A DNA stretch of 38,674 nucleotides from Desulfobulbaceae bacterium (GTDB taxonomy: Bacteria > Desulfobacterota > Desulfobulbia > Desulfobulbales > Desulfocapsaceae), in contig JAAELB010000288.1 of assembly GCA_024227155.1 (NCBI GenBank), positions 1 to 38,674 of the forward strand, written 5' to 3'. Shown in pieces: positions 15,487 through 24,599 of the stretch. A model generated the notes under the pieces. The model saw only the letters and a program-made list of their open reading frames with translations, had not been told where the DNA came from and ran no database searches. Position 1 is the stretch's first letter; each line of letters begins with the position of its first letter. The position numbers were made by a program, and so were the translations under genes.

Positions 15487-16890
15487 ATGGGTGGTTTTTT
15501 TGGTTGTGCATCACAGCAAAATTGCAATAAAGAACTTTTTTACGGAACTGATTACCTGTCTCACCTGGGAACAAAACGTGGTGGAATTGCGACAGTAAAC
15601 AAAAATGAATTCCGCAGAAAAATCCATACCCTTGAAAATGCATACTTTCGATCAAAATTTGAATCAGACATTGATAAATTGGCAGGAAATATGGGCATTG
15701 GAGTAATCAGCGACACAGATTCCCAACCTATTCTCATTCATTCTCATCTTGGCAAATTTGCAGTAGTTACCGTTGGAAAAATCGCCAACCTTGATGAACT
15801 GACCCAGAACGCATTTTTAAACAATACCCATTTTGCAGAATCCAGCCAGGGGGAGATCAACCCCTCAGAACTAGTTGCCACTCTAATCAGCGAAAAAGGA
15901 TCATTTGAGGAAGGCATCTCAAATGCACAGACAAAAATCAAAGGTTCCTGTTCCATGTTGGTGCTGACCTCAAGCTGTATATTTGCCGCAAGGGACAGGC
16001 TGGGAAGAACCCCTATCATTATAGGCAAAGGAAACAATGGCTTTGCTGCCAGTTCAGAGTCATCTACCTTTTCCAATCTTGGGTTTGAAACCGATTATTA
16101 TGTTGGTCCCAATGAAATTGTTAAAATCACACCAGATGGGTATGAGCAGGTCCAGGCTCCAGGGGATAAAATGCAGATTTGTTCATTTTTATGGGTCTAT
16201 TACGGATACCCAGTCTCCAGCTACGAAGGCATAAACACTGAACAAGTCCGATACAATTGCGGAAAAGCTTTGGCCAAAAGAGAAACATCCACTGCCGATC
16301 TTGTTGCCGGAATCCCGGATTCCGGCATTGGCCATGCCATTGGGTTTGCTAATGAAAGCAAGATTCCCTATATGCGACCCTATGTTAAATATACACCGAC
16401 CTGGCCCAGAAGTTTTATGCCACAAAACCAGGAAATGCGAGATCTTGTGGCACGAATGAAGTTAATTCCAATTAGGGAAATCATCCAAGGAAAGCGCATT
16501 ATCTTTTGCGATGACTCTGTTGTTCGAGGCACCCAACTTAATGACAATACAGAGATATTGTATGAATACGGCGCAAAAGAAGTTCACATGAGGATCGCCT
16601 GTCCATGCCTGATTCATCCGTGTAAATTCCTCAATTTTTCAACATCGAGGTCAACACTTGATCTGGCAGGTAGAAAAGCTATTTATAAAATTGAAGGGAC
16701 AGAAGATACAGACTTGACAGATTATGCCTTTGATGGCTCAGATAAACATAGAGCCATGATTGCAAAAATCACTGACGAACTCAGGCTGACCACTCTTACG
16801 TATCAGAAATTAGATGATCTAGTCGCTGCCATTGGCATGCCTAAAGAAAACTTGTGCACCCATTGCTGGGATGGCTCCAGCTACTTTTAG
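15487..16890 (+). CDS. PurF-like amidophosphoribosyltransferase homologue lacking the N-terminal Cys
   Basis: A 467-residue protein with an Ntn glutaminase-like N-domain (residues 1-230: GTDYLSHLGTKRGG; GEINPSELVATLI) and a type I phosphoribosyltransferase C-domain with the PRPP loop RIIFCDDSVVRGTQL. PurF makes phosphoribosylamine from PRPP and glutamine. Here the start is MGGFFGCAS, whereas PurF has CGVFGI, so the catalytic Cys aligns with Gly2. No upstream cysteine codon exists in frame. Cysteines that match the Fe-S ligands of B. subtilis-type PurF are visible (MQICSFLW; ACPCLIHPC; CTHCWDGSSYF). The MGGFFG form resembles a paralogue I know from Bacteroidetes. The stop codon TAG lies in a repeat fragment (16887). 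The gene stands alone, bracketed by repeats. Confidence 0.85.
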   Translation: MGGFFGCASQQNCNKELFYGTDYLSHLGTKRGGIATVNKNEFRRKIHTLENAYFRSKFESDIDKLAGNMGIGVISDTDSQPILIHSHLGKFAVVTVGKIANLDELTQNAFLNNTHFAESSQGEINPSELVATLISEKGSFEEGISNAQTKIKGSCSMLVLTSSCIFAARDRLGRTPIIIGKGNNGFAASSESSTFSNLGFETDYYVGPNEIVKITPDGYEQVQAPGDKMQICSFLWVYYGYPVSSYEGINTEQVRYNCGKALAKRETSTADLVAGIPDSGIGHAIGFANESKIPYMRPYVKYTPTWPRSFMPQNQEMRDLVARMKLIPIREIIQGKRIIFCDDSVVRGTQLNDNTEILYEYGAKEVHMRIACPCLIHPCKFLNFSTSRSTLDLAGRKAIYKIEGTEDTDLTDYAFDGSDKHRAMIAKITDELRLTTLTYQKLDDLVAAIGMPKENLCTHCWDGSSYF

Positions 16891-16924
16891 TGCCTTACTC
16901 CAACAAGCAGGAAAGGCTTAAACT
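16887..16924 (+). repeat. Partial left half of the TTAG repeat
   Basis: TTAGTGCCTTACTCCA matches the start of the repeat family, then diverges. No right half follows. Its TAG supplies the stop codon of the PurF-like gene. Confidence 0.6.
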
Positions 16925-16944
16925 GGACTTATGTCTATGAACAG

Positions 16945-17012
16945 GGAGACAGGGTCAGGTCTTGAATTATAACTTATCGCTAGCTTTGTTATATTTCAAG
17001 ACCTGACTCCTC
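16945..17012 (+). repeat. REP-like palindromic repeat, copy P2
   Basis: Second 68-bp copy, 66 of 68 identical to 14984-15051 and in direct orientation, so P1 and P2 frame the PurF-like cassette. The remainder of the gap up to 17333 has an AT-rich run and a small stem near 17066-17086 (CGCCTCTTGACTAGTCAGGCG) but no gene. Confidence 0.85.
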
Positions 17013-17333
17013 GCTTTTTTATTCCAATAATTAATACAACCAGTAACTAGCCGACGATCGACGCCTCTTGACTAGTCAGGCGGCGTAATAGAAACTAAAT
17101 GTTCCCCAGTCAATATCTGGTGGAAAACGAATAGGCCAACATAAATTAAAAGATAGCACCGTGAGAATGATCATAATCCTACCCACCACCCACTTTGCAA
17201 TCACACAACACCAAATTAAAACTATGTAATTAGAATCAAACTTGTTTTTTTATTGCTTTCTAGTATCATAACGATACTCACTCCTTCAAATTGTTACTTC
17301 TCATTAATTCCAACTTAGTTTTTATTTCTACAT

Positions 17334-19994
17334 ATGCCTCAACATTTAAAAGTCCTTATTCTGTTTTTCCTAACTCCTTTTATACTATTTACATCAAGTC
17401 CATCTAACGCAACATCTCCTGTAGTGTCAGCGGGCTACCACCATAACCTTGCCTTAAAGGCGGACGGTACTGTCTGGGCATGGGGTAGAAATGATTATGG
17501 CCAACTCAGTTTACCACCTGACAATCAGGATCACCTACCCTTTCAGATCCAAGCAATAACCAATGTAGTACGCATTTCCTCAGGGAACAATTTCTCATTA
17601 GCATTAAAAGATGATGGCACTGTCTGGGCATGGGGTAGCAATTTATATGGAGAACTGGGTGTTGGGAGCACCAGTTATACAATTGACCAAATTACACAGA
17701 TTTCGTCCCTTTCCGACATAATCGATGTCCAAACAGGATTAGGACATTCATGTGCACTAAAATCGGATGGTACGGTCTGGGCATGGGGGTGGAACAACTT
17801 CGGTCAGATCGGAGACGGTACAACCAGTGACCATAGATCACCCGTACAAGTCACTAACTTAATGAATGTTGTTGCAATTGCTGCAGGCGACACACATTCT
17901 CTTGCCCTGAAATCGGATGGTACAATCTGGGCATGGGGTAGTGGAGCAAATGGAGAGCTTGGAGACGAAAGCCTAATCAACAGGGTAACACCGGTTCAGG
18001 TGATGAACCTCGAAGGAATAACAGCAATTGCCGCTGGCCTTAACCATTCAATGGCACTTCGAGAAGACCACACGGTATGGACCTGGGGTACCACCTTAGA
18101 CCAGCTGGATACCTATCGAAATAATTTTGCTCAACCAGAAATGCTTGACGGGCTTACTGATGTCCACACTATTGCGGCGGGGTCTTATCACTGCATGGCC
18201 ATAACATATGATGGGAGTGTTTGGATATGGGGATCAAATTTATTCGGCCAGTTGGGGGCCGGTAACATGGATAAACAGAATTTTCAAATCAAGCTCAATG
18301 TATCTCCGGAATCGTCCGGTATCTCAGGCGGCTTTACTCATTCCTTAGCATTAACTTCGGATGGTAGGGTTTGGAACTGGGGAAATAATGCGACAGGAGC
18401 TCTAGCTGACCAGACAACAACAAATCAACTTTCACCAATACAGATTTCTGATCTAGATCTGATCACAGTAACCAGCGGTACAGACATTGATGGAGATGGA
18501 GTTGTAGATGCTCACGATAATTGTATAGATACTCCAAATTCCAGCCAGAGTGATGTGAACAATGACCAAATCGGTGATGCTTGTGATGAATTTGCTGACA
18601 CAGACAATGATGGCCTTACGGACAAACAGGAGATCGAATCACAAACCGACCCTACCCGAATTGACAGTGACAACGATGGTCTTACTGACCTTGAAGAAAA
18701 GAATAAAGGAACTCACCCCGGGATAGCCGATTCTGACGGGGATGGGCTGGTTGATTTAACCGATCCTCTGCCATTAATTGCTATTGCGCAGCCCATGGTA
18801 TCTGGAACGGAAGCAACTCATATTTTGGCTCTAAAATCAGACGGTACGGTAATGGCATGGGGGGAAAATGCTTCAGGACAGCTGGGCAACGGTACAACAA
18901 CAGATAGCAATACCCCTATTAAGGTTACCGGTATCACCCAAGCAAAATCTGTCTTTGCTGGCCCTGGCCATTCCTTATGTCTATTATCTAATGGCACTGT
19001 GCTCGCATGGGGCAATAATGATGCTGGACAACTCGGAAACGGCACTAACGTTTCCAGCACTACCCCTGTTGCTGTCAGTGGTTTAAACAATGTGGTTTCA
19101 ATCTCAGCAGGAAATTCTCACTCACTAGCGATTCAGGCCGATGGAACCGTCTGGGTTTGGGGATATCCGCCAGGAAGCAACATTGTCTCCAACACCCCCA
19201 TTCAGCTTATAGGCCCAACTGACTTTATCCAGTCCAGCGGTCATTTGACCAAAACATATCTCATAAAAGAAGAAGGCACGGTCTGGGCGTGGGATGGAGA
19301 ACAGGTCAGTATTCCGATAAAAGTCAATGGTCTATCAGACATTTCTACTGTTAGTTGCTATTTCCAGCATTGTCTGGCTCTTAAAAAAGATGGAACAGTC
19401 CTTGCGTGGGGGGGCAATGCCATGGGCCAACTAGGAGATGGGACAACACAAGATAGTGTTGACCCTGTCCAGGTCTCAGGGCTTACCAATGTCGAGAACA
19501 TCTCAACTGGCATGAATCACTCCCTGGCAGTTAAAAAGGACGGTTCTGTTTGGGGGTGGGGTAGCAATTTCATAGGAGAATTGGGCCAGGGATACACACC
19601 TTCGACGTATACAGTTCCCATCAAAGTACCATTATTTGCTAATGATTTTACTGTAACTGCCAATGATCGAGGTTCAGTTGCTTTAGGTCAAACCGGTATT
19701 ATTTGGTATTGGGGATATAATGGGGCTAACATAGTAGAAAGACCAGATCGGTATTTTGATCTCTATTTATATAACAGTCTCCCAGCGAAACTACTACAAA
19801 GCTGGAACAACACAGCCGGCATAAAAGGCGATATTAACGGGGATGGACTCATCGACCTCACCGACGTCCTGCTTGGACTGAAAGTGTTAACAGGTTACCC
19901 ATATACTGTGATATCTTTTTACGATATTGATGAAGACGGCAAATTTGATTTAAAAGACGTGGTTCACACCCTTGAACAAGTTGGAAAATATTAA
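17334..19994 (+). CDS. Secreted RCC1-repeat protein with thrombospondin-type-3 calcium repeats
   Basis: An 886-residue exported protein. It has a signal peptide (residues 1-27, LILFFLTPFILFT), a first block of RCC1 repeats (about 28-380, each with SLALKSDGTVWAWG-like cores), a calcium-binding thrombospondin-3-like stretch (about 383-485; DIDGDGVVDAHDNC, DSDNDGLTDLEE, DSDGDGLVDLTDP), a second RCC1 block (485-800), and a dockerin-like tail with two EF-hand loops (DINGDGLIDLTDVLLGL, DIDEDGKFDLKDVV). Two beta-propellers on a calcium-stiffened linker suggest a surface or extracellular binding protein; no catalytic motif is seen. The tail resembles that of the selenoprotein at 11284-12192. There is no clear ribosome site. 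Confidence 0.88.
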   Translation: MPQHLKVLILFFLTPFILFTSSPSNATSPVVSAGYHHNLALKADGTVWAWGRNDYGQLSLPPDNQDHLPFQIQAITNVVRISSGNNFSLALKDDGTVWAWGSNLYGELGVGSTSYTIDQITQISSLSDIIDVQTGLGHSCALKSDGTVWAWGWNNFGQIGDGTTSDHRSPVQVTNLMNVVAIAAGDTHSLALKSDGTIWAWGSGANGELGDESLINRVTPVQVMNLEGITAIAAGLNHSMALREDHTVWTWGTTLDQLDTYRNNFAQPEMLDGLTDVHTIAAGSYHCMAITYDGSVWIWGSNLFGQLGAGNMDKQNFQIKLNVSPESSGISGGFTHSLALTSDGRVWNWGNNATGALADQTTTNQLSPIQISDLDLITVTSGTDIDGDGVVDAHDNCIDTPNSSQSDVNNDQIGDACDEFADTDNDGLTDKQEIESQTDPTRIDSDNDGLTDLEEKNKGTHPGIADSDGDGLVDLTDPLPLIAIAQPMVSGTEATHILALKSDGTVMAWGENASGQLGNGTTTDSNTPIKVTGITQAKSVFAGPGHSLCLLSNGTVLAWGNNDAGQLGNGTNVSSTTPVAVSGLNNVVSISAGNSHSLAIQADGTVWVWGYPPGSNIVSNTPIQLIGPTDFIQSSGHLTKTYLIKEEGTVWAWDGEQVSIPIKVNGLSDISTVSCYFQHCLALKKDGTVLAWGGNAMGQLGDGTTQDSVDPVQVSGLTNVENISTGMNHSLAVKKDGSVWGWGSNFIGELGQGYTPSTYTVPIKVPLFANDFTVTANDRGSVALGQTGIIWYWGYNGANIVERPDRYFDLYLYNSLPAKLLQSWNNTAGIKGDINGDGLIDLTDVLLGLKVLTGYPYTVISFYDIDEDGKFDLKDVVHTLEQVGKY

Positions 19995-20446
19995 AATCCA
20001 AAGAAAGATGTGTTGGAACTTTCAGAAAAGAAGCAGACAGGGGGCGCTAAAGAAGCCGCTCCACTTCAGGAATATCCTGTGGAAGACACTACTTTCATCT
20101 CTGCACCATCACCGGTGTCCTAAAGTGAACATCAAAGAGAATCTGGAAATATTTTTTACGGTCGACAAATATAAACTTGCCTGGATGTCATCCACAAAAA
20201 CCGAAGATCCAAAGGAACAATGTATATTTGCACAATTGCTTAAATAGTTAACATTGCCAATGCTAGCCTCTACCAGTGTGATATCGTGCATCCCTGTAAC
20301 CTCTCATGGATAAGCTCTTATATCACATTACTTTTTTGTTGTTAGGTTTTGGGATGGGCAGAATTTCGTAACAGTAGCAGTCTCAATAGGAAATGGATGC
20401 AAAATTGCTTCATGTTTGATCTGGCAGCCCTTACCGTAACTCTGGA
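19995..20446. other. Gene-free stretch
   Basis: Between the RCC1 protein and the methyltransferase (convergent). A frame from about 20109 to 20247 (plus strand) encodes a protein-like 40 residues (KVNIKENLEIFFTVDKYKLA...) ending at TAG, perhaps a gene remnant. No clear terminator was seen for either neighbour. Confidence 0.3.
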
Positions 20447-21325
20447 CTAATCCATTACTTCAGCATGCACAATTGAAAGAACAGGTGTTGTCTCTCTGTC
20501 TTTGTTAATCCCGGTGTAGTATTTTTCGTTAAAATATTCACTTGTAGCAATTACAACATTAGCAAAACCTCTTTTGGCAAGAAACTCTTCAACATGGTTG
20601 TTTTGGAGCCCAAACAGGAGTGGCTCATTTGATTTTCCCGCTATGTTTAACCATCCTTTTGCCTCTTTTCTGTCATTGGTGCCTTCAATTACATCCTGAT
20701 AGGTATAATCGAAAATAACCGAACTTCCTTTCCCACTGGTTTTCGAAATAAATTGTAGGGTTTTATCGACTGATTCAGAGTCGATGTACATGGTAACACC
20801 TTCCCATATAAATAGAGTTTTCAGGCCGCTATCATATCCACATCGGATCAAGCATGTTTCAAGGTTTTCTTTTTGAAAATCAATGGGAACAAGCGTTACA
20901 TGATTGGGTAAATCCTGAAAATATTCTTTCAATTTGTCTTTTTTAACAGCTTGAGTTACTGGATGATCAACCTCAAAAATCTGTACTGTATTAATCATTT
21001 CATCAAACCGGTATGCTCTTGAATCATACCCAGCCCCCAGAATAACCAATTGTTGAAGACCATCACTTAAAGATTTCTGCAACTGTTCGTCAATATACCT
21101 TGTCCTTGCCAGGAAATATTCATGGAATCCAGGCACAATATCCTTAAATACATTAAGTGCGGTTTCTTCATCCATTTCGACCTCACCAATAACAGTGAAG
21201 CCTGTGGGAAGAAAACGCCTGGCAAAGGGGTCATAGCAAATTCTTTCTTCTGGCGTTTTAGACGAATCAAATGCTCGATGAGCGGCAATGATCGCTGCTG
21301 ATCTGCTTGCTGTTTGTTTTTCCAT
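20447..21325 (-). CDS. SAM-dependent methyltransferase, LCMT/TIGR00027 family
   Basis: A 292-residue class I methyltransferase of the leucine carboxyl methyltransferase-like family. Visible are AAHRAFDSSKTPEERICYDP near the N-terminus, RTRYIDEQL, the SAM-binding VILGAGYDSRAYRF (residues about 95-108), the acidic FEVDHP after strand 2, and FIWEGVTMYID. Bacterial members methylate carboxyl groups of small molecules, often natural-product intermediates; the substrate here is unknown. GGAGGA stands 6 nt before the ATG. It lies 173 bp downstream of the AraC regulator and in line with the ABC transporter operon, so it may belong to the same regulon. Confidence 0.88.
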   Translation of the reverse strand: MEKQTASRSAAIIAAHRAFDSSKTPEERICYDPFARRFLPTGFTVIGEVEMDEETALNVFKDIVPGFHEYFLARTRYIDEQLQKSLSDGLQQLVILGAGYDSRAYRFDEMINTVQIFEVDHPVTQAVKKDKLKEYFQDLPNHVTLVPIDFQKENLETCLIRCGYDSGLKTLFIWEGVTMYIDSESVDKTLQFISKTSGKGSSVIFDYTYQDVIEGTNDRKEAKGWLNIAGKSNEPLLFGLQNNHVEEFLAKRGFANVVIATSEYFNEKYYTGINKDRETTPVLSIVHAEVMD

Positions 21326-21498
21326 GAAAATCCTCCAGTTGTATGTGTTTTTACAAGGGTTGGGTAGAATATATCATGTTTAAACTGAGGGGTCTTATTT
21401 GAGATGAGCGAAGAATTATTTGAAATGAACCAAATCAACAAATAGAATTGATGTCAGGTGGGTTGATAATCCGTGACATAGAGAGAAAGATAGCCGAG

Positions 21499-22518
21499 TT
21501 AATCAAATTTCTTCATGTGACCTTTGGGAGTGCTGCCAAAATAGTCGGAATACGCCTTTGAAAATGAAGGTATGCTGTTGTACCCGACCTCATAAGCGGT
21601 TTCACTTACATTTAATCCTTTTTCCTCAAGTAGTTGTTTGGCTTTTTCGAGTCGGATCTGTCTGAGGTACCCAAAAACAGTTGTACCGTAAATTCTCTTG
21701 AAGTCAAGATTGAGTCGTGTGTGAGAGATACCAACACTCTTTGCCAGTTCAAATAAGCTGGGTGGGCTATCAAGGTTTACTGTCAAAATATCTGCTGCTT
21801 TTTTAATACGCTCACAGTCATTATCTGATAGCCTCGGTGGTTTTCGTATAGCAGTTTCGGGTTGCATCATCTGATCAATCTTATAGGTGATTAACTCCAT
21901 TGCCTTGCTTTCTAGATACAATTGCCTCATCACTCCTGAATATTCACAGTGAAGAATGTGGCTAATGGCCGTATTCATCTGTTTGGTAATCCTGGCCGTG
22001 TGAAAAAAACTTATCTGGTCAGCCCCTTTAAGGATATCTCTGAAAGTGAAAGGCCCAATATCAAATTGTCGGTTGAAATAATTCAACAGGACTGCTGGAC
22101 TTATGTGAATGGTCAACTGGTGTAAGCGGTGGCCTGCATTGACGAATATTGCTCCATCAATTTCTGGTGAAAAGCTGGTATAGCTGTGATGTACTAAACC
22201 GTTGGAAAAATCTCGTTTGAATCTGGTATCAATAAAATCATAATCAACCCTTCCCCTGCCGGACATAAAAAAGACAAATTTTATGAATTCTTCTTTTGTT
22301 GTAATCGTATTCTTTATCTCACCACGAGTGATTAAATCCATATGAGAGAGGATCAGACCTGGTTTCAATTTACAGATCCAGTTTTTGTTATGTTGTCTCC
22401 CGTGAAAATATTCTACCTTGAAATCAAATGTTGATTGCTTTTTCAAGGGTGCAGATCCGGCAACGGACGCCCAGATAAACTCTTCTGAGCTATTGGTTTT
22501 AATCACGTTGTGCAACAT
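21499..22518 (-). CDS. AraC-family regulator, PchR-like
   Basis: A 339-residue regulator with a ligand-sensing N-terminal region and a C-terminal pair of helix-turn-helix motifs (residues about 235-339: PSLFELAKSVGISHTRLNLD, then KQLLEEKGLNVSETAYEVGY and SFSKAYSDYFGSTPKG). The style (FKRIYGTTVFGYLRQIRLEKA) is that of PchR-type regulators that sense siderophores. I start at the ATG at 22518; the frame runs to 22581, but the extra 21 residues are hydrophobic and unlike the family. It follows the ABC ATPase gene by about 110 bp and points the same way, so control of the transporter by an imported ligand is likely. Confidence 0.88.
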   Translation of the reverse strand: MLHNVIKTNSSEEFIWASVAGSAPLKKQSTFDFKVEYFHGRQHNKNWICKLKPGLILSHMDLITRGEIKNTITTKEEFIKFVFFMSGRGRVDYDFIDTRFKRDFSNGLVHHSYTSFSPEIDGAIFVNAGHRLHQLTIHISPAVLLNYFNRQFDIGPFTFRDILKGADQISFFHTARITKQMNTAISHILHCEYSGVMRQLYLESKAMELITYKIDQMMQPETAIRKPPRLSDNDCERIKKAADILTVNLDSPPSLFELAKSVGISHTRLNLDFKRIYGTTVFGYLRQIRLEKAKQLLEEKGLNVSETAYEVGYNSIPSFSKAYSDYFGSTPKGHMKKFD

Positions 22519-22630
22519 GAGATAAGTACCTTGTTGGAGTATCAGTGTTTTACTGATGATTATGATGCTATATAATATCAAATACGAAAAACCGCGACAA
22601 GCGTTTCGTTACAAAGTACTCGCTTAAGAT

Positions 22631-23590
22631 TCACAAGGGGAGGTGACAGGCCACCTGCCTGTTTTTAATAGTAGTCAACTCTGGTTCAATCTCCTTGCAA
22701 ATGCTTTGTGCCTTAAAACATTTAGGATAAAACCGGCACCCCAAATGAGGAGTTACTTGTGAAACTGCTCCCTGTTTGTTTATCCTGGCTTTCTTCTTTT
22801 GTTGTTCCGGCTCAGGATTTGGGATAGAGGATAGTAATTTCTCAGTATAGGGGTGGTGCGTAAACCTGTACAAATCTTCTGCTCCAGCAATTTCACATAT
22901 TTTTCCCATATACATAACGGCAACACGGTCACTGATATTTTTTACTACTGCCAAATCATGGGAAATAAACAGTATGGTAAGAGCAAAGCGCTGCTTGATC
23001 CTTCCGAGCAGATTGAGTATTTGTGCCTGCACCGACACATCTAAGCTGGAAACTGGTTCATCACATAGTAGCAAGCGTGGTTTCATGATAAGTGCTCTGG
23101 CAAGGCTTACTCGTTGGCACTGCCCTCCGGACAACTCAAAAGGATACCGTTCATATATCTGATCAGGATCAAGACCAACAGCATGCATCATTGATCGAGC
23201 ACGCTCGGTACGATCACGTTTGTCAGTTACGCCGACTACTCGCAGTGGTTCTTCAATGGTCTTGCCGATTGTTCGACCAGGATTCAATGAAGCAGTAGCG
23301 TCTTGAAATATCATCTGAAGCTCTGGCCTGATTTCCTTTAAACGCCTGCTTGTACACTGTAATAAATTTTCACCGCCATAAAAGACCTGCCCTGCTGTAG
23401 GCCTTATAAGTCTGACCAGTGCTCGTACTAGAGTCGATTTGCCACATCCCGACTCACCAACCAGTCCAAGAGTTTCGCCAGTCCCTATCTCAAAACTCAC
23501 ATTCGATACAGCCTGTAATTTAGTGCTGGAACCAACACCAAATTCAACCGATAGATTTTTAACAACAAGCAGTGGGTGTTTTTCCTTCAA
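22631..23590 (-). CDS. Peptide/metal ABC transporter ATPase (DppF/OppF type)
   Basis: A 319-residue ATPase. Walker A GLVGESGCGKSTLVRAL, Q-loop region MIFQDATASLNP, signature LSGGQCQRVSLARAL, Walker B LLLCDEPVSSLDVS, H-loop FISHDLAV, and the C-terminal oligopeptide-transporter segment (GCRFYPKCFKAQSIC). It pairs with the ATPase encoded 4 bp upstream to drive import through the permeases of the same operon. Confidence 0.93.
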   Translation of the reverse strand: MKEKHPLLVVKNLSVEFGVGSSTKLQAVSNVSFEIGTGETLGLVGESGCGKSTLVRALVRLIRPTAGQVFYGGENLLQCTSRRLKEIRPELQMIFQDATASLNPGRTIGKTIEEPLRVVGVTDKRDRTERARSMMHAVGLDPDQIYERYPFELSGGQCQRVSLARALIMKPRLLLCDEPVSSLDVSVQAQILNLLGRIKQRFALTILFISHDLAVVKNISDRVAVMYMGKICEIAGAEDLYRFTHHPYTEKLLSSIPNPEPEQQKKKARINKQGAVSQVTPHLGCRFYPKCFKAQSICKEIEPELTTIKNRQVACHLPL

Positions 23591-23594
23591 GTGG

Positions 23595-24599
23595 CTATCC
23601 TTCTTCTACGTTCAACGGATACCAGCATGCAAATCTGTGGTTACCAAGATTTGAACATTCCAAGTCAGGCCTTCTTTTTGTACACAGAATTTGACTGTTC
23701 GGGCAACGAGGTGAAAAACTACACCCCTCAGGCAAATAAAGTAGATCAGGCGGTTGACCGTTTATGGTTTTCAACTCTGTATGCGGAGGATCTGCCAGAC
23801 GTGGAATAGCTCTCATCAGCGCGCGTGTATATGGCATACGCATTTTTTTGAAAAGTTTTGTTGTTGGAGCATGTTCTACGATTTTGCCAGCATACATGAC
23901 AGCAGCTTCATGAGTTCGTCCGGCAACTATGCCAAGATCATGGGTTATCAAAATCATGGCCATTTGCTTTTCTTGTTGAAGCTCAGCTAATAAGTCCAAT
24001 ATTTCGGCTTGAACCGTCACATCCAATGCAGTTGTCGGTTCGTCTGCAATTAGGATCTGTGGCTTACAGGCAATGGCAATAGCAATGGCTACGCGCTGAC
24101 GCAGCCCACCTGAGAGTTGATGGGGATACTGGGTGGCACACCGTTCCGGTATGGGGATGCCAACACTACCCAGGAGTCTGACTGCACGATCCCTTGCAAC
24201 TGCTCTGTTTAAGCCCAGGTGGTGACGGAAGATTTCGGATACCTGCGAACCAATTTTCATCACCGGGTTAAGAGAAGTCATGGGGTCTTGAAAAATCAGA
24301 CCAATATCTCGTCCAATTATCTGGCGTATCTGTGTGGCAGACATCTTGAGCAGGTTTTGACCCATAAATTCAACTTTTGAGTCTATTGAAACCTGAGCTT
24401 TAAATGGCAAAAGCCCCATGATAGCTTTAGCCAACATGCTTTTCCCGCAACCGGATTCTCCTACCAGGCCAAGGGTTTTGCCCCGATCAAGAGAAAATGA
24501 CACCTGATCTACAACTCGCATCGAACCCTGTCTTGTGGGTAGGTCAACCCGCAAATTTTTTATCTCTAGAAGAGGCTTTTTTCCTAAGTCATCAGTCAT
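23595..24599 (-). CDS. Peptide/metal ABC transporter ATPase (DppD/OppD type)
   Basis: A 334-residue ATPase with Walker A GLVGESGCGKSMLAKAI, MTSLNPVMKIG after the Q-loop, signature LSGGLRQRVAIAIAIA, Walker B ILIADEPTTALDVT and the C-terminal motif GCSFSPRCPNSQILC. Its start overlaps the stop of the DppC-type permease gene by 4 bp (ATGA), so translation is coupled. Its partner is the DppF-type ATPase directly downstream. Confidence 0.93.
   Translation of the reverse strand: MTDDLGKKPLLEIKNLRVDLPTRQGSMRVVDQVSFSLDRGKTLGLVGESGCGKSMLAKAIMGLLPFKAQVSIDSKVEFMGQNLLKMSATQIRQIIGRDIGLIFQDPMTSLNPVMKIGSQVSEIFRHHLGLNRAVARDRAVRLLGSVGIPIPERCATQYPHQLSGGLRQRVAIAIAIACKPQILIADEPTTALDVTVQAEILDLLAELQQEKQMAMILITHDLGIVAGRTHEAAVMYAGKIVEHAPTTKLFKKMRMPYTRALMRAIPRLADPPHTELKTINGQPPDLLYLPEGCSFSPRCPNSQILCTKRRPDLECSNLGNHRFACWYPLNVEEG

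Noticed and set aside
15281-15598. Frame of 105 codons upstream of and overlapping the PurF-like gene
   Set aside because: It is composed mainly of repeat sequence and overlaps the real start in another frame; the ribosome site at 15478 belongs to the PurF-like gene.
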